NCBI RefSeq assembly: GCF_019469165.1
Contig: NZ_CP048263.1
Coordinates: 1,240,001 to 1,304,000, forward strand
Direction: 5' to 3'
Origin: Gilliamella sp. ESL0443
Lineage (GTDB): Bacteria > Pseudomonadota > Gammaproteobacteria > Enterobacterales > Orbaceae
DNA: 64,000 bases
Of this stretch, positions 19,730 to 28,076 are shown in pieces. The first letter of the stretch is position 1; the number at the start of each line of letters is the position of its first letter. A program made the translations under genes and the position numbers. Under the pieces are notes generated by a model. The model worked only from the letters and a program-made list of their open reading frames with translations. It had not been told where the DNA came from and made no database searches.

Positions 19730-21487
19730 TTACATGGTCTGTTTTAATTTGTTGTAGACCTCTAAAAGTTTTTGATGCATCACAAATTGATCCATTGGAT
19801 GATTATGCTCATTGCTAATCAAATCAGCGAGGCCAAAAAACTGTTTTTTGCCTGTTGCATATTGCCACATTTCGTCAACGCAAGTTTTTCCATACATTTT
19901 ATTGAATGCATTTTGGTAATCACTAAATTGGTTTTCACCTCGTTCAATAATAAAATTCACTAATGTTTGCAAACAACGATAAGCATGGTTACGTTCAGGC
20001 GTAAAGATGGATTCGTTCATTTCAACCGTCCAATCGATCCACAATTTTGCTTGCGGTAAATCACCAGCGGCTAATGCCAGCATAGCTTTTAATTCACCAA
20101 TTCGTAAAGTCAGCCATGCATTATCTTTACCTGTTGCAATGCCAAGCAGTTCACGAACACGAGCAAAATCATCTAAACCTTCATCATCGAACTGTTCAAT
20201 AATTGCCTGCAACTCTTTTGCTGTTCGCTTTTGATGAGGAAGCGATAAGATCAATTCGCGTAAATGGATCGCCATATTATTGTTTGCGATCAATAGATCT
20301 TCAGGTGGATAGATTTCTGACATGCCGACAGCTAAAATACGGCAAGCATAAACCCCAAGATGTTGGTAATCCATGATCAGGACTTCAATTTGATGACGAT
20401 TAAAAATTGCCATTAAATTAGCAAATTCTTGCTCTGTCGATCCTGAAAAATCCCAATCTACAAATTCATAATCCGATTTTTCATTAAACAGATCCCACGA
20501 GATTAAACCACTTGAATCGATAAAATGCGTTTCTAAGTTGCTTAAATCGGCAACATCATCATTATCAAAACTTGGTGGTGAAAACACATCCAAATCTTTA
20601 AGGCTTCGGCCTTGTAAGAGCTCGGTAACGGTTCGCTCAAGAGCCACACCAAAATTAGGGTGTGCACCGAAAGAGGCATAACAAGTACCATTTTGAGGAT
20701 TAAATAAAACAACACAAATAACGGGGAATTCGCCACCTAATGAGCCATCAAAGCAGTAAATCGGGAAGCCTTCGTTTTCTAGAGCGTCGATTGCAGCTAA
20801 TACTGCTGGATAACGATTGAGTACTTCGACAGGTATGGTTGGCAAACTGATTGCCTCAGTAATAATTCTATTTTTAGTGTAACGTTCGAATATTTCTGAC
20901 AGACCTTGTACTCGTGCTTCGTTTGGAGTATTGCCTGCTGACATTCCATTAGAAGCATATAAATTAGCTATTAAGTTAACCGGTACATAGATGGTTTGAC
21001 CATCGGATTGTTGTACAAACGGTAAAGCACAAATCCCACGTTCACCATTACTTGACTGTAAATCAATTAAATCAGTAGCAGTTAATTCATGATCCGGATC
21101 ATAAAACTTGAGTAATTTTGGCGATAATAATCCTTTAGGTAAACTATTATCTTTCGGTATCATAAACCATTTTTCAGTTGGATAATGAACAAATTCACTA
21201 TTGGCAGCTTTTTCACCTAAATAAAAATCAGAAAAAAAGTAATTGGTTGAAAGCCTTTCAAAATACTCACCAAGAGCAGAAGCTAATGCCGCTTTTTTGC
21301 TGGCGCCTTTACCGTTAGCAAAACAGAGTGGACATTTAGTATTTTGAATATGTACCGACCATACGTTAGGTACAGGATTAAGCCAAGATGCTTCTTTAAC
21401 AACTAAGTCAAATTTTTCCAATTGTTGCTGAAAATAGTTAATCGAATCTTCAAGTGCTGCATCTTTACCGGGGATAAATGTTTTCAT
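19730..21487 (-). CDS. ycaO: YcaO, accessory factor of S12 methylthiolation
   Basis: 585-residue YcaO-domain protein, full length against E. coli YcaO (586). The ATP-binding YcaO core includes ASALGEYFERLSTNYF near residue 90, SAGNTPNEARVQGLSEIFERY near 190, and SFGAHPNFGVALERTVTELLQGR near 275. A C-terminal tetratricopeptide-like helical region (ARVRELLGIATGKDNAWL...) follows. In E. coli YcaO assists RimO in modifying ribosomal protein S12, and rimO is in this window. It is preceded by tsaD on the same strand. Confidence 0.93.
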   Translation of the reverse strand: MKTFIPGKDAALEDSINYFQQQLEKFDLVVKEASWLNPVPNVWSVHIQNTKCPLCFANGKGASKKAALASALGEYFERLSTNYFFSDFYLGEKAANSEFVHYPTEKWFMIPKDNSLPKGLLSPKLLKFYDPDHELTATDLIDLQSSNGERGICALPFVQQSDGQTIYVPVNLIANLYASNGMSAGNTPNEARVQGLSEIFERYTKNRIITEAISLPTIPVEVLNRYPAVLAAIDALENEGFPIYCFDGSLGGEFPVICVVLFNPQNGTCYASFGAHPNFGVALERTVTELLQGRSLKDLDVFSPPSFDNDDVADLSNLETHFIDSSGLISWDLFNEKSDYEFVDWDFSGSTEQEFANLMAIFNRHQIEVLIMDYQHLGVYACRILAVGMSEIYPPEDLLIANNNMAIHLRELILSLPHQKRTAKELQAIIEQFDDEGLDDFARVRELLGIATGKDNAWLTLRIGELKAMLALAAGDLPQAKLWIDWTVEMNESIFTPERNHAYRCLQTLVNFIIERGENQFSDYQNAFNKMYGKTCVDEMWQYATGKKQFFGLADLISNEHNHPMDQFVMHQKLLEVYNKLKQTM

Positions 21488-21518
21488 TAAAAAACCTTTT
21501 TAATATAGCTTGAACAAT

Positions 21519-22538
21519 TTATTTGTCATTAAGTTCACTTAATGGCGATCTTGGTTTAACTTCTATTGCCAGATCAGCAAATTGTGAGGATTTAAGATGG
21601 ATCATACCTGCATAAGCAATCATCGCACCATTATCTGTACAAAATTCTAATCTCGGATAATATACCTGCCCTTTTCGCTCAGCCATTAGTTGAGCTAATT
21701 TACGGCGTAACGTTTTATTGGCGCTAACACCACCAGCGATAACTAAACGATTAAAACCGGTGAGATCTAAAGCTCGACGTGATTTAATCAACAACGTATC
21801 AACTAATGCATCTTCAAATGCTCTAGCAATATCAGCTTTGCTTTGCTCGTCAAGGTCTTGCCCTTGTTGATGAATAGTATTTGCTGCGGCCGTTTTTAGA
21901 CCAGAAAAACTAAAATCTAAACCCGGTCTATCTGTCATCGGTCTTGGAAAATGAAAACGTGACGCATCACCTTGCTCAGCAAGTTTAGATAATTTAGCGC
22001 CACCAGGATAATCCAAACCTAATAATTTTGCTGTTTTGTCGAACGCTTCACCTGCGGCATCATCAATCGATTCGCCAAGTAACTCATATTCGCCAACACC
22101 AGTAACTTTAATTAATTGAGTATGACCACCGGATACGAGCAAAGCAACAAAAGGAAACTCAGGCGGATTATCTTCTAACATCGGCGCGAGTAAATGGCCT
22201 TCCATATGGTGCACCGCAACCGCAGGCACATTCCAAGCATAAGCAAGCGAGCGACCGATAGAAGCTCCAACCATTAATGCACCAATTAACCCAGGCCCAG
22301 CGGTATAAGCTACGCCGTCAATATCACTGGGTTTTAAATTTGCTTCTTTCAATGCAGCTTGAATGAGCGGTACCGTCTTACGAATATGATCGCGCGAAGC
22401 GAGCTCAGGTACAACACCACCGTAATCAGCATGTAATTTGATTTGTGAATAGAGTTGATTGGCGATAAGACCTTGCTTGTCATCATAAATAGCAATCCCC
22501 GTCTCATCGCACGAGGTTTCAATGCCTAAAATCTTCAT
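21519..22538 (-). CDS. tsaD: tRNA N6-threonylcarbamoyladenosine synthase subunit TsaD
   Basis: 339-residue ASKHA-fold enzyme that transfers threonylcarbamoyl to A37 of ANN-decoding tRNAs, together with TsaB and TsaE. Signatures include [15 protein letters not shown] (residues 4-18), the metal-binding [21 protein letters not shown] and [10 protein letters not shown]. Length equals the family norm. Its ATG overlaps the yacG stop (TAATG), indicating translational coupling. Confidence 0.97.
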   Translation of the reverse strand: MKILGIETSCDETGIAIYDDKQGLIANQLYSQIKLHADYGGVVPELASRDHIRKTVPLIQAALKEANLKPSDIDGVAYTAGPGLIGALMVGASIGRSLAYAWNVPAVAVHHMEGHLLAPMLEDNPPEFPFVALLVSGGHTQLIKVTGVGEYELLGESIDDAAGEAFDKTAKLLGLDYPGGAKLSKLAEQGDASRFHFPRPMTDRPGLDFSFSGLKTAAANTIHQQGQDLDEQSKADIARAFEDALVDTLLIKSRRALDLTGFNRLVIAGGVSANKTLRRKLAQLMAERKGQVYYPRLEFCTDNGAMIAYAGMIHLKSSQFADLAIEVKPRSPLSELNDK

Positions 22539-22750
22539 TAATGTTTACTCATCAGATCAGAAATTTCGTCTTCACTCCAAAGATCTTGTTCAGAAAGTTC
22601 TTTATCAGCGATGCGATGTTCTTCTGTGGCCCAATCACCTAAATCAATCAATTGGCAACGTTTACTACAAAATGGACGATATGGACTTTTTTCAGACCAT
22701 TCAACATCTTTTTGGCAGGTAGGACATTTTACAATGGTATTTTTATTCAT
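22538..22750 (-). CDS. yacG: DNA gyrase inhibitor YacG
   Basis: 70-residue zinc-finger protein. The four metal ligands are CPTCQ near residue 9 and CSKRC near 28. The family binds GyrB and inhibits gyrase. It sits between zapD and tsaD; the coaE-zapD-yacG order is conserved in enterics. Confidence 0.95.
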   Translation of the reverse strand: MNKNTIVKCPTCQKDVEWSEKSPYRPFCSKRCQLIDLGDWATEEHRIADKELSEQDLWSEDEISDLMSKH

Positions 22751-22775
22751 TTAAACGCTCTTAAATTCTATTTGA

Positions 22776-23513
22776 CTAACAACATGCAAGTTCAAATTCG
22801 ATTGCATCAATATTGTTATTATCGCCAGCATAAAGGGGTAAAAAACGAATACTATAACGAGACATGTGACCGGATACTTGAGGATAAACATTTTTATCCA
22901 AAGCAACACGAATTCGAATCAAACTCACATCACCATTGGTTTCTTGGAAGAAGTTGTTGGTACAAGTGAAAAGACTAAATTCGCCTAATTGTCGAATAAA
23001 TTGTAAACAAGCTTTCAAAGGCTCATCAAGTACCGCAATATGTTTTAACCACTCATCAACTTGTGAATTGCGTTTTTCTTGTGTTTGATTTAACCATAAA
23101 TGAAATGATGGTAAATCAAAACTACAACATCCACCTGGGATCATCAAACGCTGACGAATTGCCGTAATAAAACGGTCATCTTTCAAAGCTTGTCCTAAGC
23201 GTAAACTCGAATTAAACTTTGTTAAAAAAAGATCATATTTTTTAAGCATATCGCCAAGTAACTCTTTGTCTACACCATCAAGTTCAATCCAAGATAGTAT
23301 TTTCTGTTTTTGAGCTTCGATCTCTTTAATTAAATCGCCTTTAACATCATTACGCTCAACGATTTCTAATAACTCTGATAATGCATGAAAAAACAATAAT
23401 GCATTATTTTGTGAGAAATGGCGATGTAAATGTAATTGTTTAAGTAAAAACTCGATCCGTAACCAAGTACGCATTCTTTCATTTAATGGATGTTCGAAAA
23501 TTATGTTATTCAT
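22776..23513 (-). CDS. zapD: Cell division protein ZapD
   Basis: 245-residue cytoplasmic FtsZ-crosslinking protein. It begins IIFEHPLNERMRTWLRIEFLL, the characteristic ZapD start, and is mainly helical, with a C-terminal beta segment (ISLIRIRVALDKNVYPQVSGH). Length matches E. coli ZapD (247). Its start overlaps the coaE end by eight bases. Confidence 0.95.
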   Translation of the reverse strand: MNNIIFEHPLNERMRTWLRIEFLLKQLHLHRHFSQNNALLFFHALSELLEIVERNDVKGDLIKEIEAQKQKILSWIELDGVDKELLGDMLKKYDLFLTKFNSSLRLGQALKDDRFITAIRQRLMIPGGCCSFDLPSFHLWLNQTQEKRNSQVDEWLKHIAVLDEPLKACLQFIRQLGEFSLFTCTNNFFQETNGDVSLIRIRVALDKNVYPQVSGHMSRYSIRFLPLYAGDNNNIDAIEFELACC

Positions 23514-24120
23514 AGCTATTCTTAACTTTTAAGTTATGTAGATATTGCTTATGCAAGTTATCTACTTGAATTTTCAGTGACTCTAAATCACCATCATTCA
23601 CAATAATATCATCGGCAAAGGCTAAACGATCGGTCAAACAAACCTGTGTTGCAATCATTTTTTTTGCCAATGACTCACTAATTCTATCTCGATTAATCAG
23701 GCGTTCTAATTGTAACGCTTCTGGAATATCAATCATCAAAACGCGATCAGCCAGCTGGTGTAAATTGTTCTCAATTAATAAAGGCACCACCCATATCACA
23801 TAAGGTTTGGTTTGCTGAGCAAATTGTTTTTGCGTCTCTTGTGCAATAATCGGGTGCAATAAATTATTTAACCATAACCGTTCATGATCATTGTTAAAAA
23901 TGATCTCTCTTAATTGGCTACGGTCTAATTCACCATTTTCTAACAAGATTTCTTGGCTAAAATGTTGAGTAATTTGCTCCAAAGCAGGCGTACCTACTTC
24001 AACCACTTGGCGAGCAATAATGTCAGCATCAATAATTGGAACGCCTAATTGAGCAAATAGATGGGCAATGGTACTTTTACCACTTGCAATGCCTCCACTA
24101 AGGGCAACAATATAAGACAT
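23506..24120 (-). CDS. coaE: Dephospho-CoA kinase
   Basis: 204-residue P-loop kinase for the last step of coenzyme A synthesis. The Walker A motif GGIASGKST is at residues 9-17, followed by IIDADIIARQVVE and the LLIENNLH region. Length is typical (E. coli 206). It is first in a coaE-zapD-yacG-tsaD-ycaO run on this strand and divergent from lexA. Confidence 0.95.
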   Translation of the reverse strand: MSYIVALSGGIASGKSTIAHLFAQLGVPIIDADIIARQVVEVGTPALEQITQHFSQEILLENGELDRSQLREIIFNNDHERLWLNNLLHPIIAQETQKQFAQQTKPYVIWVVPLLIENNLHQLADRVLMIDIPEALQLERLINRDRISESLAKKMIATQVCLTDRLAFADDIIVNDGDLESLKIQVDNLHKQYLHNLKVKNSYE

Positions 24121-24308
24121 AAATCAAATTCCAACTAAAATGACTATATTAAGGGATTATATCATACAACTGGGCAACAGAATATATAGCATTTATCACT
24201 AAAATAATTTTAATCATTCCCCCCAAAAGGTCCCGCATAAAACGTTTAAATCATTTCTGTCAGAATATCATCAATAACGCAATTTGATGAAAAAATAGCG
24301 CCATATTT

Positions 24309-24324
24309 TGTGATTTAGATCAAA
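24309..24324. promoter_or_regulatory. Possible CRP-type site between coaE and lexA
   Basis: TGTGA-N6-TCAAA, one good half-site and one near half-site. Its role in this 323-base divergent gap is unproven. Confidence 0.3.
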
Positions 24325-24398
24325 AATAATACTTTTTGTGGATTTTTTAATGTCCAATATCAAAAAAATTAGATAAAACAGTTGTTTTGTTCGTATAG

Positions 24399-24414
24399 CT
24401 GTATATAATCACAT
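24399..24414 (+). promoter_or_regulatory. SOS box-like site 1 (lexA)
   Basis: CTGTATATAATCACAT, i.e. CTG-N10-CAT, one base from the LexA consensus CTG-N10-CAG. It is spaced 20 bp from site 2, like the tandem boxes of E. coli lexA. Confidence 0.65.
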
Positions 24415-24418
24415 GTAT

Positions 24419-24434
24419 CTGTATATAAAAACAG
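24419..24434 (+). promoter_or_regulatory. SOS box 2 (lexA autoregulation)
   Basis: CTGTATATAAAAACAG, an exact CTG-N10-CAG LexA operator ending 9 bases before the lexA ATG. Confidence 0.85.
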
Positions 24435-24443
24435 GAATAAACC

Positions 24444-25070
24444 ATGAGACCATTAACCGAACGCCAACAACAAATTTATGATTTAATTAAAGAAAATATT
24501 CAAACAACCGGTATGCCACCGACTCGAGCGGAAATTGCCCAAAAATTAGGATTTCGATCCGCCAATGCAGCTGAAGAACATTTAAAAGCATTAGCTAAAA
24601 AAGGGGCGATTGAGATGATAGCTGGCTCATCTCGTGGAATTCGTTTATTACTTGAGCAACCTGATGACGCATCCGATTTTGAAGGCATCCCTTTAATTGG
24701 TAAAGTAGCCGCTGGCTCACCAATTTTGGCACAAGAACATATCGAAAGCCATTATCAAATGTCACCAGCATTATTCAAACCACAAGCTGACTTTTTATTA
24801 AGAGTAGAAGGCATGTCAATGAAGGATATCGGTATTTTAGATGGTGATTTACTTGCCGTACACAAAACTCAAGATGTAAAAAATGGCCAAGTGGTTGTAG
24901 CGCGCATTGATGACGAAGTTACTGTAAAACGATTATCGCAAAAAGGAAGACATGTAAAACTTCTTGCAGAAAATCCTGAATTTGCGCCAATCGATGTTGA
25001 TTTAGAGCAACAAAATTTTGCCATTGAAGGTATCGCAGTTGGTATTATTCGTAATGGTTCATGGATGTAA
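24444..25070 (+). CDS. lexA: LexA repressor
   Basis: 208-residue SOS repressor. It has a winged-helix DNA-binding domain ([24 protein letters not shown], about 27-50), a self-cleavage site Ala90-Gly91 in KVAAGSP, and the Ser125/Lys162 catalytic dyad (EGMSMKD; VTVKRL). Two tandem SOS boxes lie directly upstream, so it represses itself. dinB at 48 kb has a similar box and is a likely target. Confidence 0.98.
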   Translation: MRPLTERQQQIYDLIKENIQTTGMPPTRAEIAQKLGFRSANAAEEHLKALAKKGAIEMIAGSSRGIRLLLEQPDDASDFEGIPLIGKVAAGSPILAQEHIESHYQMSPALFKPQADFLLRVEGMSMKDIGILDGDLLAVHKTQDVKNGQVVVARIDDEVTVKRLSQKGRHVKLLAENPEFAPIDVDLEQQNFAIEGIAVGIIRNGSWM

Positions 25071-25121
25071 TCTTAAAGTTAGTATAAAATATCCAATAAT
25101 TGTTGCTTAGGAGATAACAAT

Positions 25122-25502
25122 ATGTGGTTATTTTGGGTATATGAATTTTTAGGATTTGTTGGCGTTATATTATTAGTCTTCGCTTACTGTCGTATTCGTA
25201 AACAAGGGTTTTGGTTTTTTTTGTGGCACAATTTAAAATGGATTTCGATTGGTGTTGCTTGTGTTTGGCTACTAATAGCACTCATTTGTCGAAATGATTT
25301 ATACAGCGCTGCAAAATGTTATTTCCGTGGTGAAAGTATGCACGCTAACACCAAATACTCTATCTTTTGGAGTGAGTGTCAAATCGAAACGTCTAATGGT
25401 AACTTTCTGCCGATTGACCGCACCCGAGCACTGCCTGGCGCCAAAGATGGTGGTGATAGTCATGGTGACGGAGTGCCTGCTGATGATTTAATCATCAATT
25501 AA
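25122..25502 (+). CDS. Unrecognised small inner-membrane protein
   Basis: 126 residues, with AGGAG eight bases before the ATG. Two hydrophobic helices (about 6-24 and 34-56) are followed by a soluble tail of about 70 residues with two Cys (AKCYFRG, SECQIET) and an acidic, glycine-rich end (GDSHGDGVPADD). I do not recognise a family. It follows lexA by about 50 bp on the same strand and may be co-transcribed with it, which would place it in the SOS response. A strong terminator follows. Confidence 0.75.
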   Translation: MWLFWVYEFLGFVGVILLVFAYCRIRKQGFWFFLWHNLKWISIGVACVWLLIALICRNDLYSAAKCYFRGESMHANTKYSIFWSECQIETSNGNFLPIDRTRALPGAKDGGDSHGDGVPADDLIIN

Positions 25503-25515
25503 ATGGGTTGATTCT

Positions 25516-25548
25516 AAAAACAGGCAATGCAAAACGTTGCCTGTTTTT
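25516..25548. terminator. Bidirectional terminator
   Basis: Stem AAAAACAGGCAA/TTGCCTGTTTTTT with a 9-nt loop, between convergent genes. Confidence 0.85.
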
Positions 25549-25580
25549 TATTTGGTAAAATTCTATTTGATTGACTTTAT

Positions 25581-26300
25581 TTATATCACTTTTTCATTAA
25601 CCCGCATGTAAGCTAAGCAATGTTTTTCGAGTTGTTTAAAGCCAAAAATCAGAACAAAACTCACACACAAATAGATCACCGCTGCAATCCCAAAGGCATG
25701 AAAAGGTTGATAGGTTTCAGCATAAATATCACGGGCTATCTTCATCACATCTTGAACCGTCACAGTAAAAGCTAATGCGGTTGAGTGCAACATAAAAATC
25801 ACTTCATTGCTATAAGCAGGCAATGCAATTCGAAAAGCTCTTGGTAAAATAATATAGCGATACAATTGCCAACGATTAAAACCAAGTGCGGTAGCGGCCT
25901 GAATTTCACCACTTGGTACATTACGAATCGCACCAGCAAAAACCTCAGTAGTGTATGCGCAAGTATTGAGTGTAAAAGCTAAAATAGTACAATTTAATCC
26001 ACTTTGGAAAAAGTCACTTAAGTATTGATGTTCGCTAACAAAACTTAATGTATATATGCCGGTATAGATAATCAATAACTGCACATAAAGTGGCGTCCCA
26101 CGAAAAACATAAGTAAACAAACAAATCGGGCATTTAATGAAGATATGGTTAGCATTTCGCCCCACCGCTAACACTAGTGCTAAAATCCCACCTAATGACA
26201 CAGACAGAATCAAGATCCAAAGCGTCATTGCCAGACCTGTAATATGGTATCCATCCGACCATAATAGTGCTTTCCAATAATCTTGAATGATTTCTAACAT
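25581..26300 (-). CDS. hisM: Basic amino acid ABC transporter permease HisM
   Basis: 239-residue inner-membrane permease. It is close to E. coli HisM along its whole length: start (EIIQDYWKALLWSDGYHITGLAMTLW), FRGTPLYVQLL, and the EAA loop region (GEIQAATALGFNRWQLYRYIILPRAFRIALPAYSNE). With HisQ it forms the membrane channel of the lysine/arginine/ornithine/histidine importer. It is the last gene of hisJ-hisQ-hisM; hisP is not next to it. Confidence 0.93.
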   Translation of the reverse strand: MLEIIQDYWKALLWSDGYHITGLAMTLWILILSVSLGGILALVLAVGRNANHIFIKCPICLFTYVFRGTPLYVQLLIIYTGIYTLSFVSEHQYLSDFFQSGLNCTILAFTLNTCAYTTEVFAGAIRNVPSGEIQAATALGFNRWQLYRYIILPRAFRIALPAYSNEVIFMLHSTALAFTVTVQDVMKIARDIYAETYQPFHAFGIAAVIYLCVSFVLIFGFKQLEKHCLAYMRVNEKVI

Positions 26301-26312
26301 AATATGGCTCGA

Positions 26313-26996
26313 TTATAATTTTGCTTTAGTGATTCCGGCGGAATAATGTTTCTCAAGCCACCATAAAACAACATTAGATATAGAAGTAAAAAATAGATAA
26401 AACGCTCCGGCTAGTAAGGCAAAAAATAGCGGTTGATAGGTTGCCTCGCCAGCGGTTTTGGTTGCTTTTACTAGATCAAACAATCCTAATAATGATACAA
26501 GTGCCGTGGCTTTTAAAATGACTAACCAATTATTAGCAACTCCGGGAAGAGCATAACGCATCATCAATGGGAATCGCACATAGATAAAAACTTGACGCTT
26601 GTTTAAGCCTAATGCAGTAGCAGCATCAATTAATGTTTTGGGAACCGATTGAAAAGCACCGCGGAAGGTTTCGGTAAAATAAGCACCGTAGATAAATCCT
26701 AATGTTATAATACCTGCCACAAAAGGATTGATTTCGATCATATCAACTTCAAGAAAATCAGTAATGCTATTTAACAAAAATTGCAAACCGAAAAAGATCA
26801 GCATCATCAAAACTAAATCAGGCACACCACGAATTAATGAGGTATAAGCCTGACAAAGTAGTTGCAAAATAGGCTTTTGAGATAATTTGCCAAGAGCACA
26901 AACTACCCCCATCATTATGGCAAGAATTAGCGAACAAATCGCTAATTCAATTGTAACTAGTGCACCTTGTAATATTAATGAACTATAGCCTTGCAT
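26313..26996 (-). CDS. hisQ: Basic amino acid ABC transporter permease HisQ
   Basis: 227-residue inner-membrane permease. ILQGALVTIELAICS, LIRGVPDLVLMMLIFFGLQ and the EAA segment DAATALGLNKRQVFIYVRFPLMMRYALPG match E. coli HisQ. It starts 6 bp after hisJ ends and stops 13 bp before hisM, so the three are one operon. Confidence 0.93.
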   Translation of the reverse strand: MQGYSSLILQGALVTIELAICSLILAIMMGVVCALGKLSQKPILQLLCQAYTSLIRGVPDLVLMMLIFFGLQFLLNSITDFLEVDMIEINPFVAGIITLGFIYGAYFTETFRGAFQSVPKTLIDAATALGLNKRQVFIYVRFPLMMRYALPGVANNWLVILKATALVSLLGLFDLVKATKTAGEATYQPLFFALLAGAFYLFFTSISNVVLWWLEKHYSAGITKAKL

Positions 26997-27001
26997 ATAA
27001 T

Positions 27002-27790
27002 TTATTTTTTATTGCCATAAACGTTAAAATCAAAATACTTATCATTGATTTTCTTATAGGTGCCATCATTTAAAATTTCAACAAGTGCCTGATTAAACGC
27101 TTCACGAAGCTCATCATCCTTTTTACGGAATCCTAGCCCAACACCAACATCAAAATAACCTTTATCACTAAGCACATCACCAGCGAACGCAAAGTCTTTA
27201 CCTTGGGGCTGTTTTAAAAAGGCGTAGCTACCAGTAACCTCATCTTGCAATGCCGCATCTAAACGCCCCGCGGCCAGATCCGAAAACACTTGTAACTGAT
27301 TTTGATATGGCACAATCACTACACCATTTGGGCGCCACTTATCATTAGCAAAATGCTCTTGAGAAGTCCCCTGCTCAACGCCAATCCGCTTACCTTTTAA
27401 TGACTCAATGGTTGGTAACAAATCAGAGCCTTTTTTTGCGATTAAGCGAGAATTAGTAATAAAAATTTCGTCGGAAAAAGCTATCTGTTTTTTACGTTTT
27501 TCCGTCATCATCAATGAAGAGGATATCATGTCGATTTTGCGTGACAATAAAGAGGGAATTAACGCATCAAAATCAGTAGTTTGAAACTCACATTTGATCT
27601 TAGCCTTTTCACAAAGTGCTTTGGTGATTTCGATATTAAAGCCACTAATCTCACCATTTTTATCAATAAAATCAAACGGCGCGTAGGATGTATCCGACCC
27701 AATTTTAATCGATTCAGGCACTTTGGCTTGAATTGCCCAAGCACAACTTAACAACATCGCTACCGAGGCAATTTTAAATAGACGCTTCAT
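27002..27790 (-). CDS. hisJ: Periplasmic basic amino acid-binding protein, HisJ/ArgT-like
   Basis: 262-residue solute-binding protein with a signal peptide (MKRLFKIASVAMLLSCAWAIQA). Family features are IGSDTSYAPFDFIDKNGEISGFNIEI, DALIPSLLSRKIDMISSS, GKRIGVEQGTSQE and the C-terminal KINDKYFDFNVYG. It would capture histidine or Lys/Arg/Orn and deliver it to HisQM. A preference among these ligands cannot be read from sequence. It is the first gene of the operon. Confidence 0.92.
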   Translation of the reverse strand: MKRLFKIASVAMLLSCAWAIQAKVPESIKIGSDTSYAPFDFIDKNGEISGFNIEITKALCEKAKIKCEFQTTDFDALIPSLLSRKIDMISSSLMMTEKRKKQIAFSDEIFITNSRLIAKKGSDLLPTIESLKGKRIGVEQGTSQEHFANDKWRPNGVVIVPYQNQLQVFSDLAAGRLDAALQDEVTGSYAFLKQPQGKDFAFAGDVLSDKGYFDVGVGLGFRKKDDELREAFNQALVEILNDGTYKKINDKYFDFNVYGNKK

Positions 27791-27930
27791 GATTTAATCC
27801 TATAAAATTTTTGAACGCATAATATAGCGTGTTATTAAATGAATTAATAATAAAAAAAAATTATCAACATGAGGGTGAAAATTGAGTAAAAGTTATAATT
27901 AACATTGTTAAAAGGCGAATTTTTAGGCCT

Positions 27931-27956
27931 CAAAAACCCCGTTCCTCAACTTTTTT
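27931..27956 (+). repeat. Dispersed repeat, copy 3
   Basis: CAAAAACCCC, variable pair GT, TCCTCAAC, six T, in the divergent gap between hisJ and yccS. About 45 bases to its right resemble the right flank of copy 9 (AAAAAG...CTTTTAAG...GATATTA). Confidence 0.9.
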
Positions 27957-28076
27957 GGCTTAAAAAGTATGCCATTCAATACTTTTAAGTCTGATTTGAT
28001 ATTAATAAATTTACTTTCGCTAATTATATAGTATGCTTTGCATTATGATGTTAACTCATTTCAAACACTAAATAAC

